DNA of 64,000 nucleotides from CBDCUW01 sp963734865 (GCA_963734865.1 CAVTIV010000004.1:62001-126000); one strand, 5' to 3'; counted from the stretch's first letter, positions 9,837 to 19,846 are shown. The notes: a model not told the origin generated them from the letters alone. Numbers and translations: made by a program.

Positions 9837-11465
9837 TCAGGCAGCGGGTGTCTGCGGGGCTTCCCCGGATGTCGCTTCCGGCGGATTGGCCGCGTCGTCG
9901 GCATCGGCGGTTTGAAGCGAGCGGACGAAGTTGATCAGGTTCCAGACATCGTCCCGTTCAAATTGTCCCGGCACAAATGTGACCGACGGCATCGGTGTCC
10001 CGTCAACTCCCTGTGTGATTCGACGATACAGGTCTTTCGAGGATGAGCCTCCACGAAAAATTCCTTCTTGGAAGTTTCTCGGGATCGCATGGATCGGCGG
10101 CAGAGCACCGCGAGCTAACAGCGGTATCAAGGCCTCGCGATCGTCCGGTTTCAGGTCGGCACGTACCGTCCAGTCTTTGGTCCAATCGTCGAAGTCGGCC
10201 GTCTGCCCATCGCCGAGACCTCGATCGCCGTGGCACTTGTTGCAAGCTGCGATCTTGCCCATGAATAACTCCTTGCCACGCTGGACCGATGCGGCCAACT
10301 GGGTTGCCTGGTCCCCGTGGCTCAATTCGACGTACTCTTTGTGGGAACCGGCCACGGGCAGTCCGGCCGGAGGCTCGGGGACCTCCAACACTTCGTCTTT
10401 GGCTTCGAGCCACGATTCGCCAATTTCCACGGCGTAGTCTTCCGCGATGCCCCAAGCCTCGACGAATAGTTCGTATTGCTTGAGTTCCTCGCCGCTGGTT
10501 TGCCGCAGTGCTTCTTTCAATCGCGTTTCAAGTGCATCGTCCGATTTCAATTCTGCGGCGAATTTGTTGTATTGAGCGAACTGTTCAAGCAGTTTCTGTT
10601 GCTGCGGTTCTGGTTGTTTCTCGGCGTTTTCTTGTTTGCCTTCCAGCCGCTCTTTCAGGCCCGGATCATTCTTCAGGCGTTTTGCAAACACCAGGTACTG
10701 CTCGTATTCGATCAGTTCGTCGGCATCCGTTTCTTCGTTGACCTTCTTGAGCTTCTCGGCGAGTTGGGGTTGGGCTCGCAGTCGGTCGCCGAATTCGCCA
10801 TTGATAATTCGATCACCCGATTCCATGTCGAGTTCAATGACCGCGTCGTCGATCAACATTCGTTCCAACTCACCCCGCCATGACAGATAAATCACATAAT
10901 CGACAAGCGCCTGGATATCGTCTGCGCTCAAGGTGGGAATCTTTTTCATCGCTGTGCCACCGATTCCTTGGCTGATCACGCGAGTCAGATCGTCACGCGT
11001 GGGTTTGGTGCCACGGGGGGTCGACTTGAATTTAAAGATCCCCATGCGATAGTCGCGAGGATAGGGGATTTGGACCGAGGCGGTCGGTCCCCGGCCGTTG
11101 CCGGTCACGCCGTGGCAAATTCTGCAATTCGCGCGAAACAAGCCGCGGCCGGCTGCCCCTTCCGGTCCCGAGGCTCGCTGCAGCCTTTCGAGCGAGACGA
11201 TCGATGCAAGTTGTTCGTCTTTCATGACCACATCGGGAAGTTTGGGCTCATCCGGGGTCCCGAACATCTTCGTAACGATCCACGTTGCGTCCTCCGACGC
11301 CTGGTCCATCGGGATATGTTCTTTGATCTGGTACTTCATCGCTTGAACCAGATTTGGTTCAAACGTCGCGGGTCTCTCTTCACGGCTGCAGCCGACTTGC
11401 AGCAGGAGGCTGGCGGTGAGCAAACCGGTGGTAGTCAGGCATCGGCAGGGTCGATGATGAGTCAT
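9837..11465 (-). CDS. diheme cytochrome c lipoprotein
   Basis: A 542-residue exported protein. The chosen ATG at 11465 gives an N-terminus followed by a lipobox-like LLLQVGC, so it is probably lipid-anchored on the periplasmic side; an upstream in-frame ATG at 11561 would bury the signal. There are two class I cytochrome c domains, with CRICH in the N-terminal third and CNKCH in the C-terminal third. Each is followed by a Met in a suitable place (GGTAMKKIP; DGTPMPSV) that could be the second heme ligand. The 200 residues between them are Lys/Glu-rich and likely alpha-helical, as a spacer. The fold is like electron-transfer subunits of respiratory complexes, but the partner is not visible here. 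It is 129 bases downstream of gltX. Confidence 0.85.
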   Translation of the reverse strand: MTHHRPCRCLTTTGLLTASLLLQVGCSREERPATFEPNLVQAMKYQIKEHIPMDQASEDATWIVTKMFGTPDEPKLPDVVMKDEQLASIVSLERLQRASGPEGAAGRGLFRANCRICHGVTGNGRGPTASVQIPYPRDYRMGIFKFKSTPRGTKPTRDDLTRVISQGIGGTAMKKIPTLSADDIQALVDYVIYLSWRGELERMLIDDAVIELDMESGDRIINGEFGDRLRAQPQLAEKLKKVNEETDADELIEYEQYLVFAKRLKNDPGLKERLEGKQENAEKQPEPQQQKLLEQFAQYNKFAAELKSDDALETRLKEALRQTSGEELKQYELFVEAWGIAEDYAVEIGESWLEAKDEVLEVPEPPAGLPVAGSHKEYVELSHGDQATQLAASVQRGKELFMGKIAACNKCHGDRGLGDGQTADFDDWTKDWTVRADLKPDDREALIPLLARGALPPIHAIPRNFQEGIFRGGSSSKDLYRRITQGVDGTPMPSVTFVPGQFERDDVWNLINFVRSLQTADADDAANPPEATSGEAPQTPAA

Positions 11466-11594
11466 GGCGAGCACTCGAAATGGGCGAACAGAATAATCAA
11501 CTTTTATCGTATCGTGTGACCGGCGATCTTGCATCGGCGCAGATTGTCGCATTGTTGCCAACCGCTCCAGGGGTTGGTGCTGTTTTCGCCGGAT

Positions 11595-13145
11595 TTACTT
11601 GCCAGCGCGTTGCAGGGCCAAGTCGATACGATCCAACGTACTCTGTTTACCGATCACCGCGAGCGTCTCAAACATCCCAAATCCGGCCGGCTGTCCTGTG
11701 GTCGCGACACGCAACGCGTGAATGATTTGTCCCAGTCCGATCTGCTGGGATTCGCAAAACTGATGGACCGACGACTCGACCGAGGTGGTATCGAACGAGT
11801 CGGTATCGGCAAGGTGCTCGCGAAGTTTTGCCAGCAGATCGCAGGCGTCTGGCGGATTGACAATTCGTTTGTTGAAGGCCTTCTCGTCATACCCGAATTC
11901 GTCGCCGAAACAGTAATCGAAGCTCAAAATGTCGCCGCCCATCTTGAGCCGATCCCCGGCCGCTTCGACCACGCCGGTTAGTTTTTCGGCGGCCTCGTCG
12001 GTTGCCAGCAAGCCCGCTTTCGCCGCGAACGGTTGTGTTCGACGGACGCGCTCGGAGAGCGGCAAAGATGCGAATGCGTCCCCTTGAAACGAGATCAGCT
12101 TTTTGGGATCGAACGAGGCGGGTGATTTGTTGACCCGAGCGAGTGAAAAGTGTTGAATCATTTCCTCGACCGTAAACTTCTCGGTTTCACCATCCAACGA
12201 CCAACCGAGCAGCAGCAGGTAGTTCAAAATCGGCTCGGGATCAAAACCGATCTCGCGATAAAAGTCGATGATCACCGGATTGAAAGTATCGGCCTCGGTC
12301 GGCAACTGGCACCGCGAGGCGATTTCACGCCCGTGCGCAAGCAATTGCGAGAAGTCTTTGTTCTTTTCATAATGGGCGAGTTTGCGTTTACTCAGCTTTG
12401 CCGTTCCGCCCGGTTCGGCGACGTACGGTAGATGTGCATACTGTGGACGCTCGTACCGGAGTGACTCGAGGATGAAGATTTGACGAGCCGTGTTGGGCAG
12501 GTGCTCTTCGGCTCGGACCACATGGGTGATCGCAAAATCATGATCGTCGATGACGCTTGCCAGGTGATAAGTGCAGCTTCCGTCGGCCCGCTGAATCACC
12601 GTGTCTTGTTGGCTGGCCCAGTCGAAGCGCACCTCTCCGCGAACAAGATCGTGGATCAGGCACTCTCCCTCGCGAGGCATCTTCAGGCGGACCACTGCCG
12701 AACGTCCCTCGGCCTCCAACGTGGCAGCCCTGCTTGCGTCTTCGGCCATCCAGCCACGGTCGTACAGGAACGTCACCCCTGCTTTTTGGGCGGCGTCGCG
12801 CTGTGCGGCATACTCGTCCGGACGTGAATAATCGCGGTACGCATGTCCGCTCTCGAGGAGGGCATCGACCGCAGCGGCATATCGGTCGCCACGCTGCGAT
12901 TGATAGTAGGGCTGATGCGGACCACCGACTTCGGGCCCCTCGTCCCAATCCATTCCCAACCAACGAAAGCCCTCGAGGATCGGCTCGAGCGCTTCACTGA
13001 CGTTGCGTTTGGAGTCGGTGTCATCAATCCTCAACACAAACTGCCCACCCGATTGTCGAGCCAACAGCCAATTGAACAATGCCGTTCGAACACCACCGAT
13101 GTGGAGGTAGCCGGTCGGACTCGGAGCGAAACGGGTGCGGATCAT
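11595..13145 (-). CDS. gltX: glutamyl-tRNA synthetase
   Basis: A 516-residue class I synthetase that charges tRNA-Glu. The HIGH equivalent is GYLHIGGVRTALFN at the N-terminus and the KMSKS equivalent is AKLSKRK near residue 253. The discriminating C-terminal helical anticodon-binding domain is complete. Length and start (MIRTRFAPSPTGYLHIGG) match the family exactly. The frame is intact. Presence of both GltX and GlnS means this genome need not depend on the GatCAB amidotransferase for Gln-tRNA. Confidence 0.97.
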   Translation of the reverse strand: MIRTRFAPSPTGYLHIGGVRTALFNWLLARQSGGQFVLRIDDTDSKRNVSEALEPILEGFRWLGMDWDEGPEVGGPHQPYYQSQRGDRYAAAVDALLESGHAYRDYSRPDEYAAQRDAAQKAGVTFLYDRGWMAEDASRAATLEAEGRSAVVRLKMPREGECLIHDLVRGEVRFDWASQQDTVIQRADGSCTYHLASVIDDHDFAITHVVRAEEHLPNTARQIFILESLRYERPQYAHLPYVAEPGGTAKLSKRKLAHYEKNKDFSQLLAHGREIASRCQLPTEADTFNPVIIDFYREIGFDPEPILNYLLLLGWSLDGETEKFTVEEMIQHFSLARVNKSPASFDPKKLISFQGDAFASLPLSERVRRTQPFAAKAGLLATDEAAEKLTGVVEAAGDRLKMGGDILSFDYCFGDEFGYDEKAFNKRIVNPPDACDLLAKLREHLADTDSFDTTSVESSVHQFCESQQIGLGQIIHALRVATTGQPAGFGMFETLAVIGKQSTLDRIDLALQRAGK

Positions 13146-13457
13146 CAGCGGCGTCTATCGGAGAAAGAAGGAACAGCGTGGGCTGGTTGATGGAGTGACC
13201 TGGTGAATCTTTATCGTTCAACGGCAAGCCGTAGGCGGTTGCGAGTCGCGGCAGAAACGAATTCAGCTTGCCGTTGAGCGACGAAATCAACAGCCCGAAG
13301 GTGTTGTTCCGCTCTGACAAAGAAACATCCAGGAGTAGCAAGATACCCGAACAGAGACCGGGCTTCACAGCGGAGAGGTTCACGTCGCGTTGGCCTGTGA
13401 ATCCCAGGGCAGACGCGAATCGCCGAAATTCTGGGCAACGAGAGGCGGCTGTGCAGG
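13146..13457. other. gene-free stretch with a 12-bp inverted repeat
   Basis: No convincing coding sequence in about 310 bases. The arms TCAACGGCAAGC (13218-13229) and GCTTGCCGTTGA (13266-13277) are perfect complements 36 bases apart, so the stretch could fold as a stem or be a decayed repeat element. It separates gltX from the membrane-protein gene downstream of it on the genomic axis; both genes are on the minus strand. Confidence 0.4.
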
Positions 13458-15032
13458 TCAGGCGGCTCGCCCCTGGCGTCTCAGTTTCTTGCGCAATCTC
13501 CGACGTTCGGTTTTGCTCATTGCATCCCAGTCGATGTCATCCGCGTCGATCTCTTGCTCGTCGTTGCCCTGACGGGGCGGCCTGCGAGCGGTGGACTCAG
13601 GCGGATCATCGCTGGCAACGTCCTGCTCCGCGGGGGATTTTCTACCGCGGAACCATCCACCAAGCCCCCGTTTCGGTTTTGCGTCGGACTCTCCATCGGC
13701 TTGCTCAGATTTCTGATCCGCTTTCTGATTCGATCGGGCCGCGGCGGCCGGATCGAGTCGCAGCGAAAATCGCCGCTTCGTTTCTTGTTTCGGTTTGGCT
13801 TGTTCTTCGACGCCCGATCGATCATCGCCTCCTGTGGCCGATTTGGCACGTCGCAATCCGAACCATCGTCGACCTGGACGAGCAGATTCATCGGTTCGGC
13901 GATCATCGCCGTCATCCGGCACGGCGGCGGTGTCGATTCGACGCACCTGCGTCACTTTTTCTTCGACGTCGTCCTCCCAGTCGTCATTCTCTTGCTGCCC
14001 TGGTTGGCGATCACGGCGCGGTGAAGAAGATTGGCGGCGCCACCAATGTCGTTTCGGTTCATCTTGCCGGTCGCTGTCATCCTGATCTTCGTCTTTATCG
14101 CGATCGTCGCCTGCCGTCCCGTCATCGGTTCGCTGCAAGACACGAAGTCGGAATCGTTGGACACGGATGGCCCACGAATCGCCTTCGTCGATTTGTCGTA
14201 CTTCGCGATAGAGCATCCGCAGATAGCCACCAAGCGAAATGAACAGTGACGTAAATGCCAGCAGCGGTGCTGAGGTGACGAGCGCCCATACGCCAACGGA
14301 GTCAAGTTTGATGACATTCCACTTTGCCGCCTCGGGAAGGGACAACAGCGTGCAAGCGAGGATCATCGTCAGCAATGCCCACCGCGAATGTCGAACTTCG
14401 GCGATCAGACGCAGGCTGAGTATCGCGCCGCCGATCGAGACAACCAATCGAATCCAGTCGCTGCCTGATAACGCGACGCGTCTTCCTAAACCGGCATCCA
14501 ACAAGGCACCGCTCCAGTCGATGATCGAGACAAGCGAATTGACACTTGCCAACATCAACACGATCAACACCAGTCGCCAAAGTCGGTATCGGCCTTGGTA
14601 ATCATCGATTCTGTAGCGACGCAGTTGATAGATCAGCAGCGAGGCTCCTGCCGAACCGGTCAGCATCACACAGGTGATCCAACGGCCGAAGCTATCGGGA
14701 CGGTCGAGTCGTAACGGCCTGGCGATTTCCGGACGGTAGGCGATCGATGGCCATGCGACCGACGCGTAGTGTGCGGCACAAAGCAGAAGTGAAATGCCGA
14801 ACAGCACGCTGGAAGTCGTGATCAACGTTCGCCGTCGAACAGGTACCAAGGAAAACCATCGGCCGCGAAGTCTGCGTTTGACTCGCATGCCGTATGCGGC
14901 AGTGGGCCGCCGCGCTTCGCGCAATCGCTCCGCCTCACGACGGCTTGCTGCCGTCGAGGGATTGCTGTCAGCGTGATGAGCCGTGTACAGGACTCGGCGC
15001 CGACGATCGCTATTGCGCCGCCCGTTTGTCAT
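13458..15032 (-). CDS. polytopic membrane protein with long charged cytoplasmic tail
   Basis: A 524-residue protein of unknown function. After a basic N-terminus there are about six hydrophobic segments in the first 300 residues (for example LFGISLLLCAAHYASVAW, CVMLTGSAGASLLIYQL, LVLIVLMLASVNSLVSII and LLAFTSLFISLGGYLRML). The last 220 residues are highly charged and low in complexity, rich in Asp, Arg, Gln and Ser, and end in a basic cluster (ERRRLRKKLRRQGRAA). The ATG at 15032 was taken as start; an upstream ATG at 15122 would add 30 residues. I do not recognise the family; the layout suggests a membrane anchor with a disordered tail. Confidence 0.7.
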   Translation of the reverse strand: MTNGRRNSDRRRRVLYTAHHADSNPSTAASRREAERLREARRPTAAYGMRVKRRLRGRWFSLVPVRRRTLITTSSVLFGISLLLCAAHYASVAWPSIAYRPEIARPLRLDRPDSFGRWITCVMLTGSAGASLLIYQLRRYRIDDYQGRYRLWRLVLIVLMLASVNSLVSIIDWSGALLDAGLGRRVALSGSDWIRLVVSIGGAILSLRLIAEVRHSRWALLTMILACTLLSLPEAAKWNVIKLDSVGVWALVTSAPLLAFTSLFISLGGYLRMLYREVRQIDEGDSWAIRVQRFRLRVLQRTDDGTAGDDRDKDEDQDDSDRQDEPKRHWWRRQSSSPRRDRQPGQQENDDWEDDVEEKVTQVRRIDTAAVPDDGDDRRTDESARPGRRWFGLRRAKSATGGDDRSGVEEQAKPKQETKRRFSLRLDPAAAARSNQKADQKSEQADGESDAKPKRGLGGWFRGRKSPAEQDVASDDPPESTARRPPRQGNDEQEIDADDIDWDAMSKTERRRLRKKLRRQGRAA

Positions 15033-15186
15033 TTCGGACCATGGGGGGAAAGAAAGACGGGAAAAGGCAGGGCCCGGCGTACCCTGCCCCTTGCCGCGGA
15101 GGAGCCGGTCTACATGAACCACTTCGGGTGACGGTAGAAAAACCTGCCCGCTCAGGTCAACGGAGTCTGCCCGTTTCGCATTGCTA

Positions 15187-15788
15187 TCAAATCAAGACAC
15201 CGACCAGAGCGATCATGACAATCGCAAACCCGACCGACATTTTGCCGAGGGTTCCCAAGGTTCTTCCCCAAAACGCCGCATGACCGATCGGCCAGCTCTC
15301 ACGCCACGATTTTCCATCGGTCCATTCGCCATACATCGCTCCCGCGGTCGCCCCGAGACCGCCAAACAGGATGGCGGCTAGAACGCTGCCGATCACCGGC
15401 ACCGGCACTCCGATCAGTGCACCGGCGATGGCGCCGATCATCGATCCGATCATGGCATAGATCGCCGACCGTCGACTCGCTCCGGCCCGCTGCGCCCGAA
15501 GGCACTGGCCATGAACTCGAAAATTTCACCGACCAGCGCCAGCAGAAAGGCAGAGACCAGGGCAATTCCGTCGATCGCCGCCCTGCCCTGCTCTGGGCCC
15601 AGCCATACATAGAGCGTCAGCATGGCCACCGCGATCCAGTTGCCCGGCAAGGCAATCAAGTTGGTGAGCCAAGACAGGAGGCACAGAATCACCAACAGGG
15701 AAGCGATCACGACGGTTCCGGTTCGCGCAAGCCACCCCGTCCACTGCTCGGTTACCATGAAAATGCCAGGAAGATAGTCCATGAACAT
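15187..15788 (-). CDS. DUF456 membrane protein (one frame break)
   Basis: A small hydrophobic protein of the DUF456 family, recognisable from SWLTNLIALPGNWIAVA in the N-terminal half and the Gly/Ala-rich GAIAGALIGVPVPVIGSVLA block followed by FGGLGATAGAMYGEW. About five membrane segments are expected; function is unknown. The N-terminal frame (from 15788) runs to a stop near 15450, while the C-terminal half is one frame over, ending at 15187. The halves join as ASAFGAQRAGASRRSAIYAMIG if the CCC at 15495-15497 (plus-strand) had four C. Restored length is about 200 residues, normal for the family. Confidence 0.75.
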
Positions 15789-15949
15789 GGGATAACGTGA
15801 GCGAACCCCAATGGCTCCACCGCGTGTCGGAGAAGGCAGGGACAGAAGGCAGGGACATTCGACCGCCCCGTCCAGTGGAAACCCACACCCCACCTGTTTT
15901 TAATGGTGACTCGAGATCTGGCAACCGTTTTGTGGTCGCCGGGTCGCGG

Positions 15950-15986
15950 TTTTCGCTGGCACTGCCCGTTTTCGCTGGCACTGCCC
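15950..15986. repeat. two direct copies of an 18-19 bp repeat
   Basis: TTTTCGCTGGCACTGCCC occurs at 15950-15967 and again at 15969-15986, one base apart. It lies in the 351-base gap between the DUF456 gene and the HNH gene, which has no coding sequence that I can support. Its GC-rich, dispersed-looking character resembles the repeats at 19.6-20.7 kb. Confidence 0.6.
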
Positions 15987-16139
15987 CCTGCTACTAGAAT
16001 AAGTTTACCTCTTGCAGAAATGCTCCACCGAGGCTTTTCCTTGAATTCCCTGATTTCCACACGCCACGATCGTGGCTCCCTGGCAAAAGTATAAGTATAG
16101 CAGTCTGGCTCCAGAGTTGACGGAAGGACCGAAGCAGTA

Positions 16140-16745
16140 ATGTCACAGCAAGCGCTTGATACCAATGTTCTTGTTCTCAACCGATTCTACATGGCGATTC
16201 GAGTCGTCAACGTACGACGCGCGATCACGCTGCTGTATCGCGAATGCGCCGAAGTGATTGACAACGAGAATGGCCAATATGTCAGCTACGACTTTGAATG
16301 TTGGTGCGAACTGAGCCAGCTAACGTCACTCGACAAGCAGCCGGGCGAAGATTATATCCGCGCGGTCGATTTCGAGTTGCAGGTACCTCGAATCGTTCGA
16401 TTGAATCGCTTTGACCGAATGCCACAACAGACGGTGCGGTTCAATCGCAAGAACTTGTTTGCGCGTGACGAACATCGCTGTCAGTACTGTGGTCGTCATG
16501 AGCCGGCCCACCAGTTGAGCTTGGACCACGTCATTCCGCGATCGCATGGTGGCCCGACGACCTGGGAGAACATCGTTTGTTGTTGCTTGCGATGCAACAG
16601 TCGCAAGGGAGGGCGAACGCCCAACCAAGCTCGGATGACGTTGCTGAACCGACCGGTCAAGCCCCGTTTCAATCCGCTGGTGGCCCAATCGATTGAAGAC
16701 CCGCGGTACGAATGCTGGAAGACTTTTCTGCCTGTGGCGGGTTGA
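16140..16745 (+). CDS. HNH endonuclease family protein
   Basis: A 201-residue protein with a C-terminal HNH nuclease domain: a zinc knuckle CQYCG, the catalytic segment LSLDHVIPRSHGGPTTWEN and a second knuckle CLRCNSRKGGRTP. The N-terminal 100 residues (VLNRFYMAIRVVNVRRAITLLYR) are a conserved extension typical of this common bacterial HNH subfamily. Its substrate is not known; there is no adjacent methyltransferase or toxin context. GGAAGGA precedes the ATG by about 11 bases. Confidence 0.85.
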   Translation: MSQQALDTNVLVLNRFYMAIRVVNVRRAITLLYRECAEVIDNENGQYVSYDFECWCELSQLTSLDKQPGEDYIRAVDFELQVPRIVRLNRFDRMPQQTVRFNRKNLFARDEHRCQYCGRHEPAHQLSLDHVIPRSHGGPTTWENIVCCCLRCNSRKGGRTPNQARMTLLNRPVKPRFNPLVAQSIEDPRYECWKTFLPVAG

Positions 16746-16917
16746 ATGACCGAAAAAGGCAGCCCGGCGAGGATCGCTCGTCGGGCTGCGTTGGTTCGTC
16801 ACGTTGCCCAACCGATCTGCCTCAGCGAGCAGTTGGCATCGAGCAGTTGGCATCGAGCAAGCCGTCGGCACCGAACACAGCCGGAAGTACGACAGGCGGT
16901 GACAGGTGTTCAGGCGA

Positions 16918-17202
16918 TTACTGATCGGCCAGCGGCTCTTTCTTTTCGGTAATCACGTCACACTCACCCGATTCCGCCTTCGTCGCGTTCAGTTCCAGGT
17001 AACTGTGCCACTCCGCGGGCAAGTTGTCCTCGTGAAAGATTGCCTCGACCGGACATTCGGGCACGCATGCCTCACAGTCGATGCATTCTTCGGGATGGAT
17101 ATAAAGCATCTGTTCGCCTTCGTAGAAACACTCCACGGGGCAAACGACGACACAGTCAGTGTATTTGCATCCCGAGCATGGCTCGGCAACGACATGGGTC
17201 AT
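16918..17202 (-). CDS. 7Fe ferredoxin (FdxA-like)
   Basis: A 94-residue soluble electron carrier. The first motif, CSGCKYTDCVVVCPVECF, matches the [3Fe-4S]/[4Fe-4S] bacterial-type 7Fe ferredoxins, and the second, CIDCEACVPECP, is a complete 4Fe-4S motif. The conserved start MTHVVAEPC and length match the FdxA family. It is divergent from the methyltransferase gene, with about 280 bases between them. Confidence 0.92.
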   Translation of the reverse strand: MTHVVAEPCSGCKYTDCVVVCPVECFYEGEQMLYIHPEECIDCEACVPECPVEAIFHEDNLPAEWHSYLELNATKAESGECDVITEKKEPLADQ

Positions 17203-17483
17203 GGTTCAAACCTTTCGAAACAAATCAAATCAGGGCCACTCTCCCTGTTTCCGTCCATAATATATCGGCCCAGCAACCATTCGTCTGCAATGCGTTCTAC
17301 CAACGCGGGTGTGGCCGATTCATCGATCAAAACCGGAATTGTCCCGATTGGCAACCCGCCGTCCATTTTGGATCGCCGTTGGGGCATCCTGCCCGAACGG
17401 CTGCTGGTTTACATTCATACCGCGGCGGGAGATTTTCCAGCCCTTTCAAAAACTTCAGTTCAGGACGGTTCGACGCGGCTTTT

Positions 17484-18680
17484 GTGACAATCTCTGACCA
17501 ACCCATTCCGCTCAGACTCAAACCGCAGCGGCAGTTTCCCTTTTTGGCTCGTCACCCCTGGGTTCACGCGCATTCACTGGCCGAGGATGGACGTGACTTG
17601 TCGTCCGGCCAGGTCGTGGACATCGTTGATCATGACGGGAATTGGGTCGCCCGAGGTGTCGCCAATCCGCATAGCCGATTGCGAGTCCGGCTGTATATCT
17701 TCGATTCGGCCGTCCAAATCGACGATGATTTGTGGCGACAGCGAATCAACGATGCGGTCGCCCGTCGGCGTCTGGCCGAGCCGTTGGATCCCGCGGGTGC
17801 CGAGCGATTGGTATTCAGCGAGTCGGATTTGTTGAGCGGGCTGATCGTCGATCGGTACTCCGATTGCCTGAGCGTGCAGTTCACCGCGGGGGGGATACTG
17901 AGGTGGCAAGAAGCGATTCTCGATCACCTGAAATCGACGACCGGCTGCCGATCGATCATGGTCCGCATCGACACCAAGACGGCCAAGCACGAAGGCATCG
18001 AGCAGGTCGGTCATTCTCAAGTGGGCGAAATTGACGATCTCGTCCTCTACCACCAGAACGGATTGCAGCTGGCGGTTGACCTTCGTGGAGGGCAAAAAAC
18101 GGGGGGGTACTTGGACCAGCGGCTGAACCACGTCGCCGCGGCCCGCTATCTTGCCGGTCGTCGAGTGTTGGACGTCTGTTGCTACACCGGCGGTTTCTCG
18201 TTGGTCGCGGCCAAACACGGCGCCCTCGCGGTCACCGGAATCGATAGCAGCGAAACCGCCATCGCCGCAGCCCGTGATTCGGCAACACGCAACGGCCTGC
18301 AGACGATCGAATTTCGCGTGGCCGACTGTTTCGATGAGCTGAAACGATTGGTCGACGACGGCCAAAGTTTCGATGCGGTCATTCTCGACCCGCCACGATT
18401 TGCCGGCTCGCGTCATCAGATTGATACGGCGATCCGCGCCTACTGTCGCTTGAACTCCGCGGCGGTCGAACTCCTTCCACCGGGTGGTATCCTGATCACG
18501 TGCAGCTGTTCTGGGCGAGTGTCGCGATCGGACTTTCTAAACATGCTGCTCGACGTGGGGCGTCGTCGCCGACGTGATCTGATTGTGCTGGAAAATCGCG
18601 GTCCTGCACCCGATCACCCGGTTGCCGTCGCTTGCCCGGAAACGGACTACCTGAAATGCGTGATCGCCCAGGTTTGTTGA
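17484..18680 (+). CDS. class I SAM-dependent rRNA methyltransferase (RlmI-like)
   Basis: A 398-residue enzyme resembling RlmI, which methylates C5 of a cytosine in 23S rRNA. An N-terminal PUA-like region begins with RHPWVHAHSL, followed by the EEHEV-type linker domain (FSESDLLSGLIVDRY) and a Rossmann methyltransferase domain with CCYTGGFSLVAA for SAM binding, VTGIDSSE, the catalytic DPPRF and the CSCSG block. The start is taken as GTG at 17484 because the open frame extends much further upstream through non-homologous sequence, and 398 residues equals the family norm. The exact target base is not provable from sequence. Confidence 0.88.
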   Translation: MTISDQPIPLRLKPQRQFPFLARHPWVHAHSLAEDGRDLSSGQVVDIVDHDGNWVARGVANPHSRLRVRLYIFDSAVQIDDDLWRQRINDAVARRRLAEPLDPAGAERLVFSESDLLSGLIVDRYSDCLSVQFTAGGILRWQEAILDHLKSTTGCRSIMVRIDTKTAKHEGIEQVGHSQVGEIDDLVLYHQNGLQLAVDLRGGQKTGGYLDQRLNHVAAARYLAGRRVLDVCCYTGGFSLVAAKHGALAVTGIDSSETAIAAARDSATRNGLQTIEFRVADCFDELKRLVDDGQSFDAVILDPPRFAGSRHQIDTAIRAYCRLNSAAVELLPPGGILITCSCSGRVSRSDFLNMLLDVGRRRRRDLIVLENRGPAPDHPVAVACPETDYLKCVIAQVC

Positions 18681-18821
18681 CCAACAATCCCATTCCGCGC
18701 TGCCTGGTGCAAAGCTAAAACTTACGATTGTGGGCACGCATTGTGTGTGGCATAGGGTCTATACTGTGATTCGTTGGCTTCGATCGCTCATCCTGTAACT
18801 CACTCGTCTGGAGTGCCCCCA

Positions 18822-19487
18822 ATGCCGGGCGTGACTCTCAAGATCCTTCATGGCGCGGACCGTGGCAAGGTCTACGAAGACCTGGAGCCACCGCTCACGA
18901 TTGGTCGCGAGGAGGGGAATGATATCCAGTTGAATGACGAGCGCGTCAGTCGCTGTCACTTCAAGGTCCAACGCGACAATGACCGCTTGGTGCTCACCGA
19001 TCTGGACAGCACCAATGGGACAAAGGTCAACGGGATCGAATGCCAGTTAAAGATCCTTCGGCATGGCGACCTGATTGCCGTGGGACGGAGTTTGATGTTG
19101 GTCGGATCGGAGTCCCAAATTGCTGCCCGTCTGGCTGCGATGGGCGGAGAGAATCCGACAATTGGTCGCGAGATGTCTTCTTCGGAGAGCTCGATTGCCG
19201 TCGAATTCGACCACGAGCCGAAGTCGCCCTACCCGGCCGAGGTGATGCAGATCCATGAAGTTCCTTCGATTCCCGACGATCTCTCGCCCGGTCAAAAGGC
19301 TCAGCTGTGCGAGATACTTGATTACTTGCAATCGCGTTTGCATCGATTGATCGAGTCGGCTCGGACCGAAGAGAACAATCAGGAGGTGATCCTGAAACTG
19401 TCGGCCTGGCAACGAATGCTCGACACACAGGCCCGTCTGGCGACGATGACACGCCAGATTGCCGACCCCGATTGGCCCGACAGCTAA
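18822..19487 (+). CDS. FHA-domain protein
   Basis: A 221-residue protein whose first 100 residues form a forkhead-associated domain that binds phosphothreonine: LTIGREEGNDIQL, RVSRCHFKV and LTDLDSTNGTKVNG carry the signature Gly-Arg, Ser-x-x-His and Asn-Gly residues. The remaining 110 residues are helical and Gln/Glu-rich, without recognisable motif. It may read out phosphorylation by a kinase such as the one at 5.2 kb, but there is no direct link. The ATG at 18822 follows CTGGAG. Confidence 0.88.
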   Translation: MPGVTLKILHGADRGKVYEDLEPPLTIGREEGNDIQLNDERVSRCHFKVQRDNDRLVLTDLDSTNGTKVNGIECQLKILRHGDLIAVGRSLMLVGSESQIAARLAAMGGENPTIGREMSSSESSIAVEFDHEPKSPYPAEVMQIHEVPSIPDDLSPGQKAQLCEILDYLQSRLHRLIESARTEENNQEVILKLSAWQRMLDTQARLATMTRQIADPDWPDS

Positions 19488-19651
19488 GCACGCCTCCGGT
19501 TGGAGTATCATCAGGACGTCTTCTGTCCTGATCCTCTGGAGTTATGCTCGATGCTTCGACAAATCTTGAGCGCGTTTCTCGTGACTACGCTGGGAAGGCG
19601 AACGGAAGGCGAACGGGGTCAGTGCATTTTCCCAAGGCGAAGGCGGCGAAC

Positions 19652-19846
19652 GGGGTCAGTGCATTTTCGAACGCGCAGGGCAGGTACGACGGCGGTTCTA
19701 GGAAAGACAGGGCGAGCAAGGAAAGGAGAGAAGATCGTGCCGTAACAGCAAGCTGGCGGTGGGGGCGATTTGCCTGCACGGACGGCTTTCTCAATCTACC
19801 ACGCCCAGACTCTCCCATCTTACCTCACTGAAAATGCACTGACCCC
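19652..19846. repeat. MITE-like repeat, copy 1
   Basis: About 195 bases bounded by GGGGTCAGTGCATTTTC at the left and its complement GAAAATGCACTGACCCC at the right. Internally it carries GAACGCGCAGG, GATCGTGCC, GGCAAAGCTG-like sequence and a polypyrimidine CTTTC...CTACC segment that recur in copies 2 and 3. It has no coding capacity. A further lone terminal motif lies just upstream near 19614-19632. Confidence 0.75.

Noticed and set aside
13268..14242. 324-codon plus-strand open frame
   Set aside because: Antisense to the membrane-protein gene; Arg/Ser/His-rich with no motif.
16140..16745. restriction-modification system around the HNH gene
   Set aside because: No neighbouring DNA methyltransferase or specificity gene; the nearest methyltransferase has the DPPRF and PUA features of an rRNA enzyme.
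17040..17483. Upstream extension of the RlmI-like gene
   Set aside because: Overlaps the ferredoxin gene antisense and has no match to the family; GTG at 17484 gives the normal length.
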